Below, piece after piece: positions 25,763-34,392 of a DNA stretch of 64,000 nucleotides. The DNA lies in assembly GCA_022819825.1 (NCBI GenBank), contig JAJEGM010000001.1, forward strand, positions 107,841 through 171,840, read 5' to 3'. This stretch comes from Acidimicrobiia bacterium. Lineage in GTDB: Bacteria; Actinomycetota; Acidimicrobiia; Acidimicrobiales; Bin134. The notes beneath the pieces were generated by a model. It was not told the DNA's origin. It saw only the letters and a list, made by a program, of their open reading frames with translations, and did not search any database. Position 1 is the stretch's first letter; each line of letters opens with the position of its first letter. The position numbers and the translations under genes were made by a program.

Positions 25763-26581
25763 ATGAGCGACCGGATCGACGGGGACGAGTACCGGGTTTC
25801 CGAAGAGGAGAAGTCGTACTTCGCGGAGCATGGCTATGTGCATCTGCGAGGGGTGCTGACCGACGACGAGGTGGGCAAGCTCGAGGCTGTCTACGACCGG
25901 TTCCTTCGCCGAGAGATCGAGGTGCCGGGCAAGGACTACTGCGACATGGCCGGCGACTACGGCCGAAACCCAGAGGATTTCTCGATCATCAACGTGATGC
26001 TGCCCCGGCGGTACTACCCGGCGTGGCAGGGCAACATCTACGAGCGCCGAACGGCCTCAGCCGCCCGCCAACTGTGCGGCGACGGGATGACTATCGACTA
26101 CGACCAGATCCTGGCCAAACAGCCCTTCAAGCTCGATGCGGTGTTCGCCTGGCACCAGGACATGGCCTACTGGCCCGATACCCCCGACACCCGCACCGCC
26201 ACGTTCTGGTTGGCCATCGACGACTCCACCATCGAGAACGGCTGCATGCGCTTCGTGCCGGCCACCAACCGGGAGCAGACGCTGCGGCCCCACACCCCCC
26301 AATACGGCGACCGGGGGGAGTCCCATGCCCTGGGCACCGAATTGCAGAAGGGCGACGAGCCGGTTCCCGTGCCCATCGCCCGGGGCGATGTGACCGTACA
26401 CAACGAGCGGGTGATGCACGGCTCGGGCGGCAACTCCACCGCCGGTTTCCGCCGGGCCTATGTCATCGCCTATCGATCCGAGGACACGGTGGCCATCGAG
26501 CGCCAGCTCGGCTTCACCCACAGCCACAACGACAGCGGCGAAGTGCTCGACCAGGTGGGCGTGGAGGGCCAGACCCGCTAG
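25763..26581 (+). CDS. Phytanoyl-CoA dioxygenase (PhyH) family protein
   Basis: 272 aa. The Fe(II) triad is His131-x-Asp133 (WHQDMAYW) and His219 (VMHGSGGN); Arg231 in FRRAYVIAYR should bind 2-oxoglutarate. The N-terminal SEEEKSYFAEHGYVHLRGVLTDDEV is typical of PhyH. It hydroxylates an unknown substrate, not necessarily a CoA thioester. The ATG at 25763 was chosen over in-frame alternatives because family similarity begins soon after. It is divergent from the adenosine-kinase-like gene across about 110 bases that must hold both promoters. Confidence 0.9.
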   Translation: MSDRIDGDEYRVSEEEKSYFAEHGYVHLRGVLTDDEVGKLEAVYDRFLRREIEVPGKDYCDMAGDYGRNPEDFSIINVMLPRRYYPAWQGNIYERRTASAARQLCGDGMTIDYDQILAKQPFKLDAVFAWHQDMAYWPDTPDTRTATFWLAIDDSTIENGCMRFVPATNREQTLRPHTPQYGDRGESHALGTELQKGDEPVPVPIARGDVTVHNERVMHGSGGNSTAGFRRAYVIAYRSEDTVAIERQLGFTHSHNDSGEVLDQVGVEGQTR

Positions 26582-26586
26582 GGCAG

Positions 26587-27555
26587 CTAGCCGGAGAAGA
26601 TGTAGTCGACCTCGTCGGCAGCCAGCTCTGCCCGCTCGGCGGCTGTGCTCTGCTCCACTTCTTCCACCGAGGCGTTGCCCACGATCACCAGCGGCTCGAA
26701 GTCGGCGTGCAGCGCCCAGGCCAGCGCCACCTGGCTCAGGCTCAATCCATGCTGGCGGCCCACCTCGGCAGCCCGCTCCCGCCGCGCCCAGTTGACCTCA
26801 TTGAGATAGCACCGGGCGGTGTCGGCCAGATGCCCCTCGGTGGCCGACTCGAGCTCGTCGCGGCCGATCCGCTCGCTCAGAAATCCCCCGGCCAGCGGCG
26901 ACCAGGCGACAACCCTTACGCCCCGCTCTTGATGCCAGGCCCGATCGGCAGCTCGGTGAGCACCGGTGAGCGTGACCACGTCGTCCCAGGGCTCATCAAG
27001 CTGGTCGACGAGGCTCCAGTGAGCGCTGTTGGCCACCGGCCCTCGCAGATCGTGGGCATCGGCGTACTCCACCGCCGCCTCGATCCGAGCCGTGGTCCAA
27101 TTCGACACCCCCCACGCCCCGATGTGGCCCCGGTCGATGGCGGCGTTGACCGCCTCAACCAGAATGCCGATGTCCATGGCGGAATCGTCGCGGTGGAACA
27201 TCCATAGATCGAGCTGGTCGACGCCGATCTGGCGTCGCGACAGTTCCATGTCCGCAGCTATGGCCTCAGGGGTCACCCGGGGGCTCCAGTCGGGAAGCTC
27301 GGGGTGGCATCCCTTGGCAAAGAAGACGATGCCGTCCCGACCGCCCCGGTGGCGGACCCACCGACCGAGGATGGCATCCACCCCGTCGTTGCCGAAGGCG
27401 TAGTTCACCGCGGTGTCGAACGTATTGATCCCCGCTTCGACGGCGGCATCGAGCATGGCGAAGCGGGCTGGGTCGTCTTGGGCGAACAGGCCGATGGCCC
27501 CTTGCACCACCCGGCTGACCGGGGTGGCGACTCCGGGAAACTCCACGTACTCCAC
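26587..27555 (-). CDS. Aldo/keto reductase
   Basis: 322 aa; GTG start sharing a base with the stop of the upstream Gfo/Idh gene (TAGTG). Tetrad: Asp47 and Tyr52 (FDTAVNYAFG), Lys81 (FFAKG) and His in LWMFHRDD. The C-terminus (LALA-type QVALAWALHADFEPLVIVGNASVEEVEQS) is the cofactor-binding part. It probably acts with the coupled Gfo/Idh dehydrogenase on sugar-like or inositol-like compounds. The two proteins are common partners in cyclitol or amino-sugar metabolism; the specific substrate is not evident. Confidence 0.87.
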   Translation of the reverse strand: MEYVEFPGVATPVSRVVQGAIGLFAQDDPARFAMLDAAVEAGINTFDTAVNYAFGNDGVDAILGRWVRHRGGRDGIVFFAKGCHPELPDWSPRVTPEAIAADMELSRRQIGVDQLDLWMFHRDDSAMDIGILVEAVNAAIDRGHIGAWGVSNWTTARIEAAVEYADAHDLRGPVANSAHWSLVDQLDEPWDDVVTLTGAHRAADRAWHQERGVRVVAWSPLAGGFLSERIGRDELESATEGHLADTARCYLNEVNWARRERAAEVGRQHGLSLSQVALAWALHADFEPLVIVGNASVEEVEQSTAAERAELAADEVDYIFSG

Positions 27556-28544
27556 TACTGCCCCATTTCGGTTTCGAAGGGGTACACAACCCCGATGCGG
27601 GCTCGGATCTCATCGCACAAGCCGGCCATCTCCAATGTCAAAGACAGCGGCATGCGCTCGCTTTCGGTGCGCCCGGCCCGAACGCAGTCCACCACCTCTT
27701 GGATCTCGTATTCGAATCCGTTGGCCGGGTGGGGAATCGCCTCGGTCTCCTCTTGGCCCCCGGCCCGCAGAATGGCCCGGTCGGCGGCCCAAAAGACCGG
27801 TATCTCGATCGACCCTTCGGTCCCGGAGATCACGGCACTGGATCCCAGTTCGGCCACCACGGCAGAGCCGAGATGGGCCAGCCCGCTCCCCGGATAAGAC
27901 GCCGAAATGGAGACGATCTCGTCCACATTTGTCTCGCCGACGCGGGCCACCACCCCGTAGTCCACCGGCGGCCCGCCGTACAGCCACCGGGCCAAGTGCA
28001 GCGGGTAGACCCCCACGTCGAGCAAGCTTCCCCCGGCGAGGTCGGGATTGAACAGCCGGTGCTCGGGCATCACCGGGGCGGCAAATCCGAACGAGGCCGT
28101 CAACTGGCGGACTTCGCCGATGCGCCCCTCGTCGATCCAGCCCCGCACCACCTCATAGATGGGCAAGAACCGAGTCCACATCGCCTCCATGGCGAACACC
28201 CCGGCGCCCCGGGCGGCCTCCACAATCCGGGTCGCTCCCTCCAGGTTGGGGGCGATGGGCTTCTCCACCAATACCGCCACCCCGGCGTCAATGCAGGCAA
28301 TAGCCGCCTCGGCATGGGACGGGTGAGGCGGGCAGATGTACACCGCGTCGAGTTCCTCGCCCTGGAGCATCTCCCCCACCGACCCATAGCTCGCCGCAAT
28401 GCCGTGATCTTGGGCAAACGCCCCAGCCCGGCCCGCGTCCCTCCCGGCCACCGCAGCAACGCATGCCCCCTCCACAACCTCCATCGCCCCCAGAAACTGA
28501 CCAGTGATGTGGCCGTGCCCGACCATCCCAAAACAGAAATCCAT
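27555..28544 (-). CDS. Gfo/Idh/MocA-family NAD(P)-dependent oxidoreductase
   Basis: 329 aa from the ATG at 28544, preceded by GGGAG. N-terminal Rossmann signature CFGMVGHGHITGQFLGAM, then VDAVYICPPHPSHAEAAIACIDAGVAVLVEKPIAPN (EKP motif with the catalytic Lys). The C-terminal alpha/beta domain includes GGSLLDVGVYPLHLARWLYGGPP. Oxidises or reduces a sugar, inositol or dihydrodiol. The long upstream frame extension toward 28823 was rejected because it runs through the structured repeat at 28569-28639 and has no family similarity. Confidence 0.9.
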   Translation of the reverse strand: MDFCFGMVGHGHITGQFLGAMEVVEGACVAAVAGRDAGRAGAFAQDHGIAASYGSVGEMLQGEELDAVYICPPHPSHAEAAIACIDAGVAVLVEKPIAPNLEGATRIVEAARGAGVFAMEAMWTRFLPIYEVVRGWIDEGRIGEVRQLTASFGFAAPVMPEHRLFNPDLAGGSLLDVGVYPLHLARWLYGGPPVDYGVVARVGETNVDEIVSISASYPGSGLAHLGSAVVAELGSSAVISGTEGSIEIPVFWAADRAILRAGGQEETEAIPHPANGFEYEIQEVVDCVRAGRTESERMPLSLTLEMAGLCDEIRARIGVVYPFETEMGQ

Positions 28545-28568
28545 ATCTCCCACGCTAGAATCCAAATG

Positions 28569-28639
28569 GCCGAGGGCAGTAGCCCGAGGAAGTGGAGCCC
28601 GGTACCTCTCCGGACGGTGAGTGGCCGGGCTCTTGCGCG
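28569..28639 (+). ncRNA. Structured repeat element, copy A (possible small RNA)
   Basis: 71 bases nearly identical to copy B at 29592-29660. Fold by eye: hairpin 1 has CC, tandem GA mismatches, GGGC, loop AGTA, GCCC, tandem GA, GG. Helix 2 pairs GAGCCCGG with CCGGGCTC and encloses an inner hairpin CTC-T-CC / GG-T-GAG with loop GGAC. In copy B the outer part of helix 2 is changed but still pairs through A-T and G-T pairs, which suggests an RNA rather than a plain DNA repeat. Strand is assigned from the direction of the flanking metallophosphoesterase gene, and the transcribed strand is not proven. I do not recognise the family. Confidence 0.5.
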
Positions 28640-28760
28640 CCAAGGCCGCCTGCGGACTAGCGGAAGCCCGAGAACGCCAGAAGGCCCTCCTGAGTCCATA
28701 AACCATCGCCTGCTCCGGACGTCGGGCTGGTACGAATGGGAGTGAGCTGGAGGAGTTGAA

Positions 28761-29573
28761 ATGACTGCCCATGTCCTGCCCTGCCCCAAGTCGCCGCGGG
28801 TTGCTTTGGTTGGCGACACGCATGCCAACTCAGTTTGGACAAGGCGCGTCATCGAGGAATTGGCGGCTGAGGGAGTGGACATGGTTGTCCAGCTTGGGGA
28901 TTTTGGGTGGTGGCCGCAGACGGGATTCGCCAAGAAGATCTCCAAGGCTGCGACAGTTGCTGGAATCACGGTCTGCTTCATCGACGGGAACCACGAGGAC
29001 CATGAGCACCTCCGCTTCCACGCCCGGCTCCGCAATCCCGGCGGCAGACCAACCGATCCGGTGGAGATGTACCCCAGCCTGTGGTATCTGCCCCGGGGCT
29101 GCTCGTGGGAGTGGCATGGAGTTCGGTTCCGGGCGCTCGGCGGAGGGTTCAGCATCGACCATGCAGTCCGCACGCCGGGCCACGACTGGTTCCCCATCGA
29201 GGAAGTGCCCTCGATAACCGAGGCCGAGCGAGCCATCGCCGGCGGACCCGCCGACGTGCTACTGAGCCACGATTTTCCCGCACTCGGCTACCTCCTGAGC
29301 GGCCGGGCCATCCCCGAGGCCGATGAGCGGGCCTCCCGACAGGTGCAACACCTGCTGGCCAAGGTGGTCGAGGCCATCGAGCCCAAGCTCGTGGTACACG
29401 GCCACTGGCACTACCCATACGACATCGTGCGCCATGGCGTCACCGTCAAAGGCCTTGACTGTGACGGCACCGACCAGGCCGTCACCGTGCTCAACCTGGA
29501 CACCCTCGCTACCGAGGACTGGCGGCTACCTATCAAGCGGCAGGAGGCAAATCGGGTGGAGTTAGCCCGCTAA
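28761..29573 (+). CDS. Calcineurin-like metallophosphoesterase
   Basis: 270 aa. The five metallophosphatase blocks are visible: GDTHAN (Asp19, His21), LGDFG (Asp47), DGNHED (Asn77, His78), LLSHDFP and HGHWHYP. The dimetal site hydrolyses phosphodiesters or phosphomonoesters. It is compact, without signal peptide or membrane segment. GGAGG precedes ATG. It lies between the two copies of the structured repeat (about 120 bases after copy A, 19 bases before copy B), in an island of accessory genes. A link to phage defence or mobile elements is a guess based on location. Confidence 0.85.
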   Translation: MTAHVLPCPKSPRVALVGDTHANSVWTRRVIEELAAEGVDMVVQLGDFGWWPQTGFAKKISKAATVAGITVCFIDGNHEDHEHLRFHARLRNPGGRPTDPVEMYPSLWYLPRGCSWEWHGVRFRALGGGFSIDHAVRTPGHDWFPIEEVPSITEAERAIAGGPADVLLSHDFPALGYLLSGRAIPEADERASRQVQHLLAKVVEAIEPKLVVHGHWHYPYDIVRHGVTVKGLDCDGTDQAVTVLNLDTLATEDWRLPIKRQEANRVELAR

Positions 29574-29591
29574 ACCACTATCGTTGAGGAC

Positions 29592-29660
29592 GCCGAGGGC
29601 AGTAGCCCGAGGAAGTAGGCCCGGCTCCTCTCCGGACGGTGAGCAGCCGGGTTTTGCGCG
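29592..29660 (+). ncRNA. Structured repeat element, copy B (possible small RNA)
   Basis: 69 bases, same orientation as copy A, 1,023 bases downstream of it. Hairpin 1 and the inner hairpin are unchanged. Differences are concentrated in the outer helix (AGGCCCGG pairing with CCGGGTTT) and its joint. Flanks outside the repeat are unrelated to those of copy A, so the repeat unit is the structure itself and not part of a longer duplication. The next sequence downstream is a gene remnant rather than an intact gene. Confidence 0.5.
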
Positions 29661-29708
29661 TTCTGCCCGCCATCCGCGACGAGGTGCAGTCCACCGTTTG
29701 AGCCAGCG

Positions 29709-29942
29709 ACGCCTACCCGCTACTACGGCCGGGTCACCGTCAAGGCCGACCGATGGACAAGGACAGCAGCCGACATCGCCGAAGCCATAGTCAACCAACT
29801 CGCTCAAGCCGAAGACGCCAAGGTCTCCGTCACCATCGAAGTAGAGGCCACCGCCGACGACGGCTTCGACGACGACGTCCAACGCACCATCACCGAAAAC
29901 GCCGCCACCTTGAAGTTCAATGACAGTGACTTCGAGTCCTGA
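29709..29942 (+). pseudogene. C-terminal remnant of a large DUF499/Swt1-like ATPase
   Basis: An open frame without a proper start encodes about 77 residues ending in TGA: YYGRVTVKADRWTRTAADI, then AEAIVNQLAQAEDAKVSVTIE, then a GFDDDVQRTITENAATLKF-type end. The last part is, by memory, the C-terminal signature of very large DUF499-type P-loop ATPases found in defence islands. Nothing upstream (structured repeat B, then stops) contains the ATPase domains, so more than 90 percent of the gene is missing. It shows that a bigger mobile or defence locus once stood here. Confidence 0.5.
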
Positions 29943-30018
29943 GGCACTCCGCTGACCCCAAACTGTCACCGCTCTTCCTTACACTACAGGAACCTTCCAA
30001 TCCCCTAAAGGAGAACCA

Positions 30019-30693
30019 GTGTCATCAGGAGCCATCGCCACCACTTTGCTGGCCGCCGCATTGCTGCCCGGTGCCTTTTTCCAATGGGGCTTCGAGCGAA
30101 ATGCAGGGCGTTTTGGAATTGCGCTGAAAGACAGGCTCCTTAGAACTACGGGAATATCAGCCATATTCCTTGCCTTGTTTGCATGGCCAATCCACAGATT
30201 ATACGCAAATTATTGGCCTCAGACAGCTTCCGGGGATCACTTACCAATTGCAATATATTTTGTTCCCATCGTGTATCTATCCATTCCCCTGTTTTTGGGA
30301 TGGCTATGTGGAATTACTCTAAGGATGGATTGGGATTGGGCAAAAGGTATCGCTGGAAAGAGGAGATTTCCCACTGCTTGGGATTATGCGTTCAGCGAAA
30401 TGAAGAGTGGGTGGATTCGCTGCAAACTCAAGTCAGGCGAATGGGTCGGTGGACTATATAGTTCGGTGGACTCAAGTAGTCACACTACATACGCCAGTGG
30501 ATATCCAGAGCCTCATGAACTATACCTCTACCCAATTGTAGAAATGGACCAGGAGAGTGGGCTCTTTAGGGTTTCGGAAGCTGGTGAGGCCGTACCAGGG
30601 GTAGGAGGCTTGTTGTTGCGCTGGGAGGAAATTGATATGCTTAGCTTCGTTGCGAACGATTTTCAAAAGGGCTCTGATGAGAAACAAGGCTGA
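30019..30693 (+). CDS. DUF6338-like membrane protein
   Basis: 224 aa from a GTG start with AAAGGAG upstream. N-terminal half has two to three hydrophobic segments (TTLLAAALLPGAFFQWGF; GISAIFLALFAWPI; IAIYFVPIVYLSIPLFLGWLCGI). The C-terminal half is soluble: TAWDYAFSEMKSGWIRCKLKSGEWVGGLYS and SGYPEPHELYLYPI, patterns I associate with DUF6338. The DNA is clearly more A/T-rich than its neighbours (runs such as attatacgcaaattattgg), a sign of recent transfer. Function unknown. The family is often scattered through accessory regions. Confidence 0.65.
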   Translation: MSSGAIATTLLAAALLPGAFFQWGFERNAGRFGIALKDRLLRTTGISAIFLALFAWPIHRLYANYWPQTASGDHLPIAIYFVPIVYLSIPLFLGWLCGITLRMDWDWAKGIAGKRRFPTAWDYAFSEMKSGWIRCKLKSGEWVGGLYSSVDSSSHTTYASGYPEPHELYLYPIVEMDQESGLFRVSEAGEAVPGVGGLLLRWEEIDMLSFVANDFQKGSDEKQG

Positions 30694-30810
30694 CAAGCGG
30701 AAGCGTGAGTATAGGGGGGGGTATTACCCCACTGAATCGGTTACCGGACCGCCGCCGGCGGCGTTGACCCACCCGCGGCCCGGACAGGCTCCAGAGGCCA
30801 CACCTCCACA

Positions 30811-30833
30811 GGATTCGAATCCCCCTCCCTCCG
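30811..30833 (+). other. tRNA-Ser-like 3' end (candidate attachment-site remnant)
   Basis: 23 bases, GGATTCGAATCCCC followed by CTCCCTCCG, look like the T-arm and acceptor 3' strand of an actinobacterial tRNA-Ser (which would read GGTTCGAATCC...CTCCCTCCG), with one G-to-A change. No matching 5' acceptor strand, anticodon arm or variable arm is found upstream, so it is not a gene. It sits between the A/T-rich DUF6338 gene and the chromosomal aminopeptidase N, where an att site would mark the end of an island. Confidence 0.35.
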
Positions 30834-30876
30834 AATAACATCACTGCCCCAAGAACGGGCCATCTAGTCTCATTCG

Positions 30877-33387
30877 ATGGCCGAGTCCTCAGTGAACCCT
30901 TATCGGCTGCCGCGGGGGGTGGTGCCGCGGCGGTATGAGCTGCGGTTGGAGCCTGATCTGGAGGCGTTTGCGTTTGCGGGGTCGGTGGGTGTGGATCTTG
31001 AGGTGTTGGAGCCGACCGGCGAGATTGTGCTCAATGCGGCCGAACTGGAGATCAACGGTGGCGACCTCGACGGGGTGGCGTTGGCGGGGGTGGACTATGA
31101 CGAGGAGCACGAGCGGGCGGTGTTGCGGCTGGGCGAGGCAGTGCAGCCGGGGGCGGCTCGGCTGAATCTGACGTTTTCTGGCACGCTCAACGACCAGCTT
31201 CGGGGGTTCTACCGGTCCACGTTCACCGATGACGATGGTGATGAGCGGGTGATCGCCACCACGCAGTTCGAGTCGACCAATGCCCGGCGGGCGTTTCCGT
31301 GCTGGGACGAGCCCGACCTCAAGGCGGTGTTCGAAGTGACCCTGGTGGTGCCCGACGATCTGATGGCGGTGTCGTCGGGGGCGGAGGTGGATTCCAAGCC
31401 GACTGGCGCCGGGCGCCGGGCGGTGTCATTCGCGCCCACCATGGAGATGTCCACCTACTTGCTGGCCTTTATCGTCGGCCCGCTGGAGGCCACCGACCCG
31501 GTGGATGTGAATGGAACGCCACTGCGTGTCGTCCATCCCATCGGCAAGGGCCATCTCACCGAGTACGCCCTCGACGCCGGTGCGTTCTGCCTCGGCTTCT
31601 TCGAGGACTACTTCGCTATCGACTATCCCGGCGACAAGCTCGACCTGGTGGCCATCCCGGACTTCGCATTCGGGGCTATGGAGAACATGGGCTGCGTCAC
31701 CTTCCGGGAGATCCTGCTGCTGTTGGACCCCGACTCCTCCACCCAGCAGGAACGCCAGACCGCGGTGGACGTGATCGCCCACGAACTGGCCCACATGTGG
31801 TTCGGGAACCTGGTCACCATGAAGTGGTGGAACGGCATCTGGCTGAAGGAGGCCTTCGCCACGTTCTGCGAGATGCTGGCAGTGGACGCCTACCGCCCCG
31901 ACTGGAAGCGCTGGCTGGCCTTCGGATTGTCTCGGGCCGCGGCCTTCGATGTGGACGCCCTGGCCGCCACCCGGGCCATCGAGTACCCAGTGGTCTCCCC
32001 CGCCGACGCCGAGGGAATGTACGACCTGCTCACCTACGAAAAGGGCGCGGCCGCGGTGCGGATGCTGGAGCAGTATCTGGGCGCAGACGAGTTCCGCGAC
32101 GGAGTCCGCCACTATCTCCGGCGCCACTCCTACGCCAACACCGAGACCCACGACATTTGGGATGCGCTGGCCGAGTCCACCGGCGAACCGGCCCGAGACG
32201 TGATGGACTCATGGATCTTCCAAGGCGGCCACCCGGTGGTGACCGCCGCGATCGATGACGGCGGTGCCATCACGCTCCGCCAAGAACGGTTCCGCTACGA
32301 CGGCCAACCCGACGACACCCGCTGGCAAGTGCCGGTAGTGGCCGCAGTGGGTACCAATGCCGCAGAGCACACCGAGCGGATGGTGCTGAATGACCCAGTG
32401 GCTCTGGGCACCGACGACCCCGCCTGGGTCATGGTGAATCCCACCGCCGATGGCTTCTACCGGGTGGCCTACGAGGCCGGACTGCTGGATCGACTACTCG
32501 AGGGCGGTCCCGATCTGGACCCGCTCCAGCGCTATGTGCTGGTGGACGACCAGTGGGCCCTAACGGTGGCCGACCGACTGAGCGTGTCCGATTACGTTGC
32601 CTTCGCCGAACGCATGGCCGCAGCCGAGGACGACCTGGCCGTGTGGCGCCGGCTAGCCGGCACGCTGGGCACCCTCGACCACATGGTTTCCGACGATGGA
32701 CGGGCCCGCCTCCAAGCGCGGACCCGAGACATGGTCGGCCCAGCCTGGGGCCGGGTGGGCTGGGATCCGACCGCCGGCGAGGACGACCGAATCGGCGAGC
32801 TGCGAGGCGTGCTAGCCCGCACCCTGGCCGTGGTCGGCAACGATGCCGAGGCCATCGCCCGGTGTCGAGAGCTGATTGCCGCTGAGAGCGTAGACCCCGC
32901 CCTGGCCGCGGCCGCCATTGCCGTGGTGGCTGCCACCGGCGAAGGCACCGACTACGAGGAGATCCACCACCGCTACCAAAACGCCCCCACCCCCCAGCTC
33001 GAACTGCGCTACCTGATGGCACTCACCACCTTCAACGACCCCGCACTCATGGACCGCACCCTGTCCGCCACCCTCGACGGCACCGTGCGCAGCCAAGACG
33101 CCGGCTTCGTACTCCGAGGCTGCCTAGAAAACCGCGGCCTCGGCCCCCAAGCCTGGGCGTTCATAACCGAGCACTGGGACGACATCAACCAACGCGTCCC
33201 CAGTGCCATCGTCCCCCGATTGCTCGGTGGCATCACTGCCCTCTCCACCCCCGAACTCGTCCAGTCAGTTCAAGCATTCCTCAACGACCACCCCATCCCC
33301 CAAGGCAAGCTGATAGTCGCCCAACACCTAGAGCGCCAAGAGATAAACGTCCAACTGCGAAGAAGAGTCCAAGAGGCTCTGGGCTAG
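30877..33387 (+). CDS. pepN: Aminopeptidase N (M1 family)
   Basis: 836 aa. N-terminal beta-saddle domain, then the substrate motif GAMEN (in FGAMENMGCVTF) and the zinc motif HELAHMWFGN with the third ligand Glu about 19 residues later in WLKEAFATFCE. The C-terminal ERAP1-like helical domain fills the remaining part. It removes N-terminal residues from peptides in the cytoplasm; no signal peptide. Its 3' end overlaps the 3' end of convergent hpnH by four bases. Length and architecture are normal for actinobacterial PepN. Confidence 0.95.
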   Translation: MAESSVNPYRLPRGVVPRRYELRLEPDLEAFAFAGSVGVDLEVLEPTGEIVLNAAELEINGGDLDGVALAGVDYDEEHERAVLRLGEAVQPGAARLNLTFSGTLNDQLRGFYRSTFTDDDGDERVIATTQFESTNARRAFPCWDEPDLKAVFEVTLVVPDDLMAVSSGAEVDSKPTGAGRRAVSFAPTMEMSTYLLAFIVGPLEATDPVDVNGTPLRVVHPIGKGHLTEYALDAGAFCLGFFEDYFAIDYPGDKLDLVAIPDFAFGAMENMGCVTFREILLLLDPDSSTQQERQTAVDVIAHELAHMWFGNLVTMKWWNGIWLKEAFATFCEMLAVDAYRPDWKRWLAFGLSRAAAFDVDALAATRAIEYPVVSPADAEGMYDLLTYEKGAAAVRMLEQYLGADEFRDGVRHYLRRHSYANTETHDIWDALAESTGEPARDVMDSWIFQGGHPVVTAAIDDGGAITLRQERFRYDGQPDDTRWQVPVVAAVGTNAAEHTERMVLNDPVALGTDDPAWVMVNPTADGFYRVAYEAGLLDRLLEGGPDLDPLQRYVLVDDQWALTVADRLSVSDYVAFAERMAAAEDDLAVWRRLAGTLGTLDHMVSDDGRARLQARTRDMVGPAWGRVGWDPTAGEDDRIGELRGVLARTLAVVGNDAEAIARCRELIAAESVDPALAAAAIAVVAATGEGTDYEEIHHRYQNAPTPQLELRYLMALTTFNDPALMDRTLSATLDGTVRSQDAGFVLRGCLENRGLGPQAWAFITEHWDDINQRVPSAIVPRLLGGITALSTPELVQSVQAFLNDHPIPQGKLIVAQHLERQEINVQLRRRVQEALG

Positions 33388-34391
33388 TTGGTCCCCACAG
33401 CCGCTCTGATGGACTCCTTCAGCGACTTCATTGTTGCGAACACGGCGGTGGGCTCGTAGCCGCAGTGGGCCATGCAGTTCTCGCAGCGGGGGTCTTTGCC
33501 TCGGCCGTAGCTGTCCCAGTCGGTGGTGTCGATCAGCTCCTGGTAGGTCTCGGTGTAGCCGTCGGACATGAGGTAGCAGGGCCGCTGCCAGCCAAATACC
33601 GAGTAGCTGGGGATGCCCCAGGCGGTGCACTCGTACTCCACCTTGCCCTCGAGGAAGTCCAAGAACAGCGGCGTGTGGTTGAGCCGCCACTTCTTGCGCT
33701 TGCCCTCCGAGAATGCGTCCCTAAAGAGGCTCTTGGTCTGCTCCACCGGCAGGAAGTGCTCCTGGTCGGGGGCCTTCTCGTAGGCGTACCCCGGCGAGAT
33801 CATCATTGAGTCGACTTCCAGGTCGTCGTTCAAGAAGTCCAACACGCTGCGCACGTCCTCGGGGCTGTCGGTGCTGAAGAAGGTGCTGTTGGTGGTAACC
33901 CGGAAACCCTTCGCCTTGGCCTCGTTGACGGCCTCCACCACCTCGTCGAACACACCCTCGCGGGCCACGGCCAGGTCGTGGCGCTCCTGGAGCCCGTCCA
34001 CGTGGACCACGAACGAGAAGTAGGGCGACGGCGTGAACTTGTCGATCTTGCGCCGCAGCAGCACCGCGTTAGTACACAGGTACACGAACCGCTTGCGCTT
34101 GATGAGCTCGTCCACCATCTCGCTGATCTGGGGGTGCAGCAGCGGCTCGCCCCCGGCGATAGACACCATCGGAGCCCCGCACTCCTCCATCGCTGCCACT
34201 GCCTCGTCCACGCTGACCCGCTTGCGCAGCACCTCGGTGGGGTACTGGATCTTCCCGCAGCCGGGGCATTCCAGGTTGCAGGCGAACAGTGGCTCCAGCT
34301 CCACGATCAGCGGAAACTTCTCGCGGCGGCGCAGCTTGTTCTTGAACACGTAGGTGCCAACTCTCGCCGCTTGGCGAAGCGGAATGGGCAT
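33384..34391 (-). CDS. hpnH: Hopanoid biosynthesis radical SAM protein HpnH
   Basis: 335 aa. The radical SAM cluster is CNLECPGC (Cys38, Cys42, Cys45), preceded by LIVELEPLFA as in HpnH. Further family stretches: SIAGGEPLLHP, FVVHVDGLQERHD, NSTFF, and the C-terminal extra-cysteine region DPRCENCMAHCGYEPTAVF. HpnH joins adenosine to diploptene to give adenosylhopane. It is the last gene of the hopanoid operon, one base after hpnG (TGACATG). The presence of hpnG and hpnH means the organism should make extended C35 hopanoids. Confidence 0.95.
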   Translation of the reverse strand: MPIPLRQAARVGTYVFKNKLRRREKFPLIVELEPLFACNLECPGCGKIQYPTEVLRKRVSVDEAVAAMEECGAPMVSIAGGEPLLHPQISEMVDELIKRKRFVYLCTNAVLLRRKIDKFTPSPYFSFVVHVDGLQERHDLAVAREGVFDEVVEAVNEAKAKGFRVTTNSTFFSTDSPEDVRSVLDFLNDDLEVDSMMISPGYAYEKAPDQEHFLPVEQTKSLFRDAFSEGKRKKWRLNHTPLFLDFLEGKVEYECTAWGIPSYSVFGWQRPCYLMSDGYTETYQELIDTTDWDSYGRGKDPRCENCMAHCGYEPTAVFATMKSLKESIRAAVGTN

Positions 34392-34392
34392 G

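Noticed and set aside
28569..29660. Naming the structured repeats as HEARO/omega RNA
   Set aside because: No IscB/TnpB gene is nearby and I cannot run a covariance search; kept as an unidentified element.
29562..29969. Minus-strand 135-codon frame over 29.6-29.9 kb
   Set aside because: It is antisense to the ATPase remnant and to structured repeat B; the plus-strand translation has the protein-like signature.
30740..30836. A complete tRNA gene ending at 30833
   Set aside because: No acceptor 5' strand, anticodon stem or variable arm can be folded; only the 3' end resembles tRNA-Ser.
30641..30844. Short frames between the DUF6338 gene and pepN
   Set aside because: Pro/Gly/Arg-rich, no RBS, overlapping the tRNA-like segment; no sign of coding.
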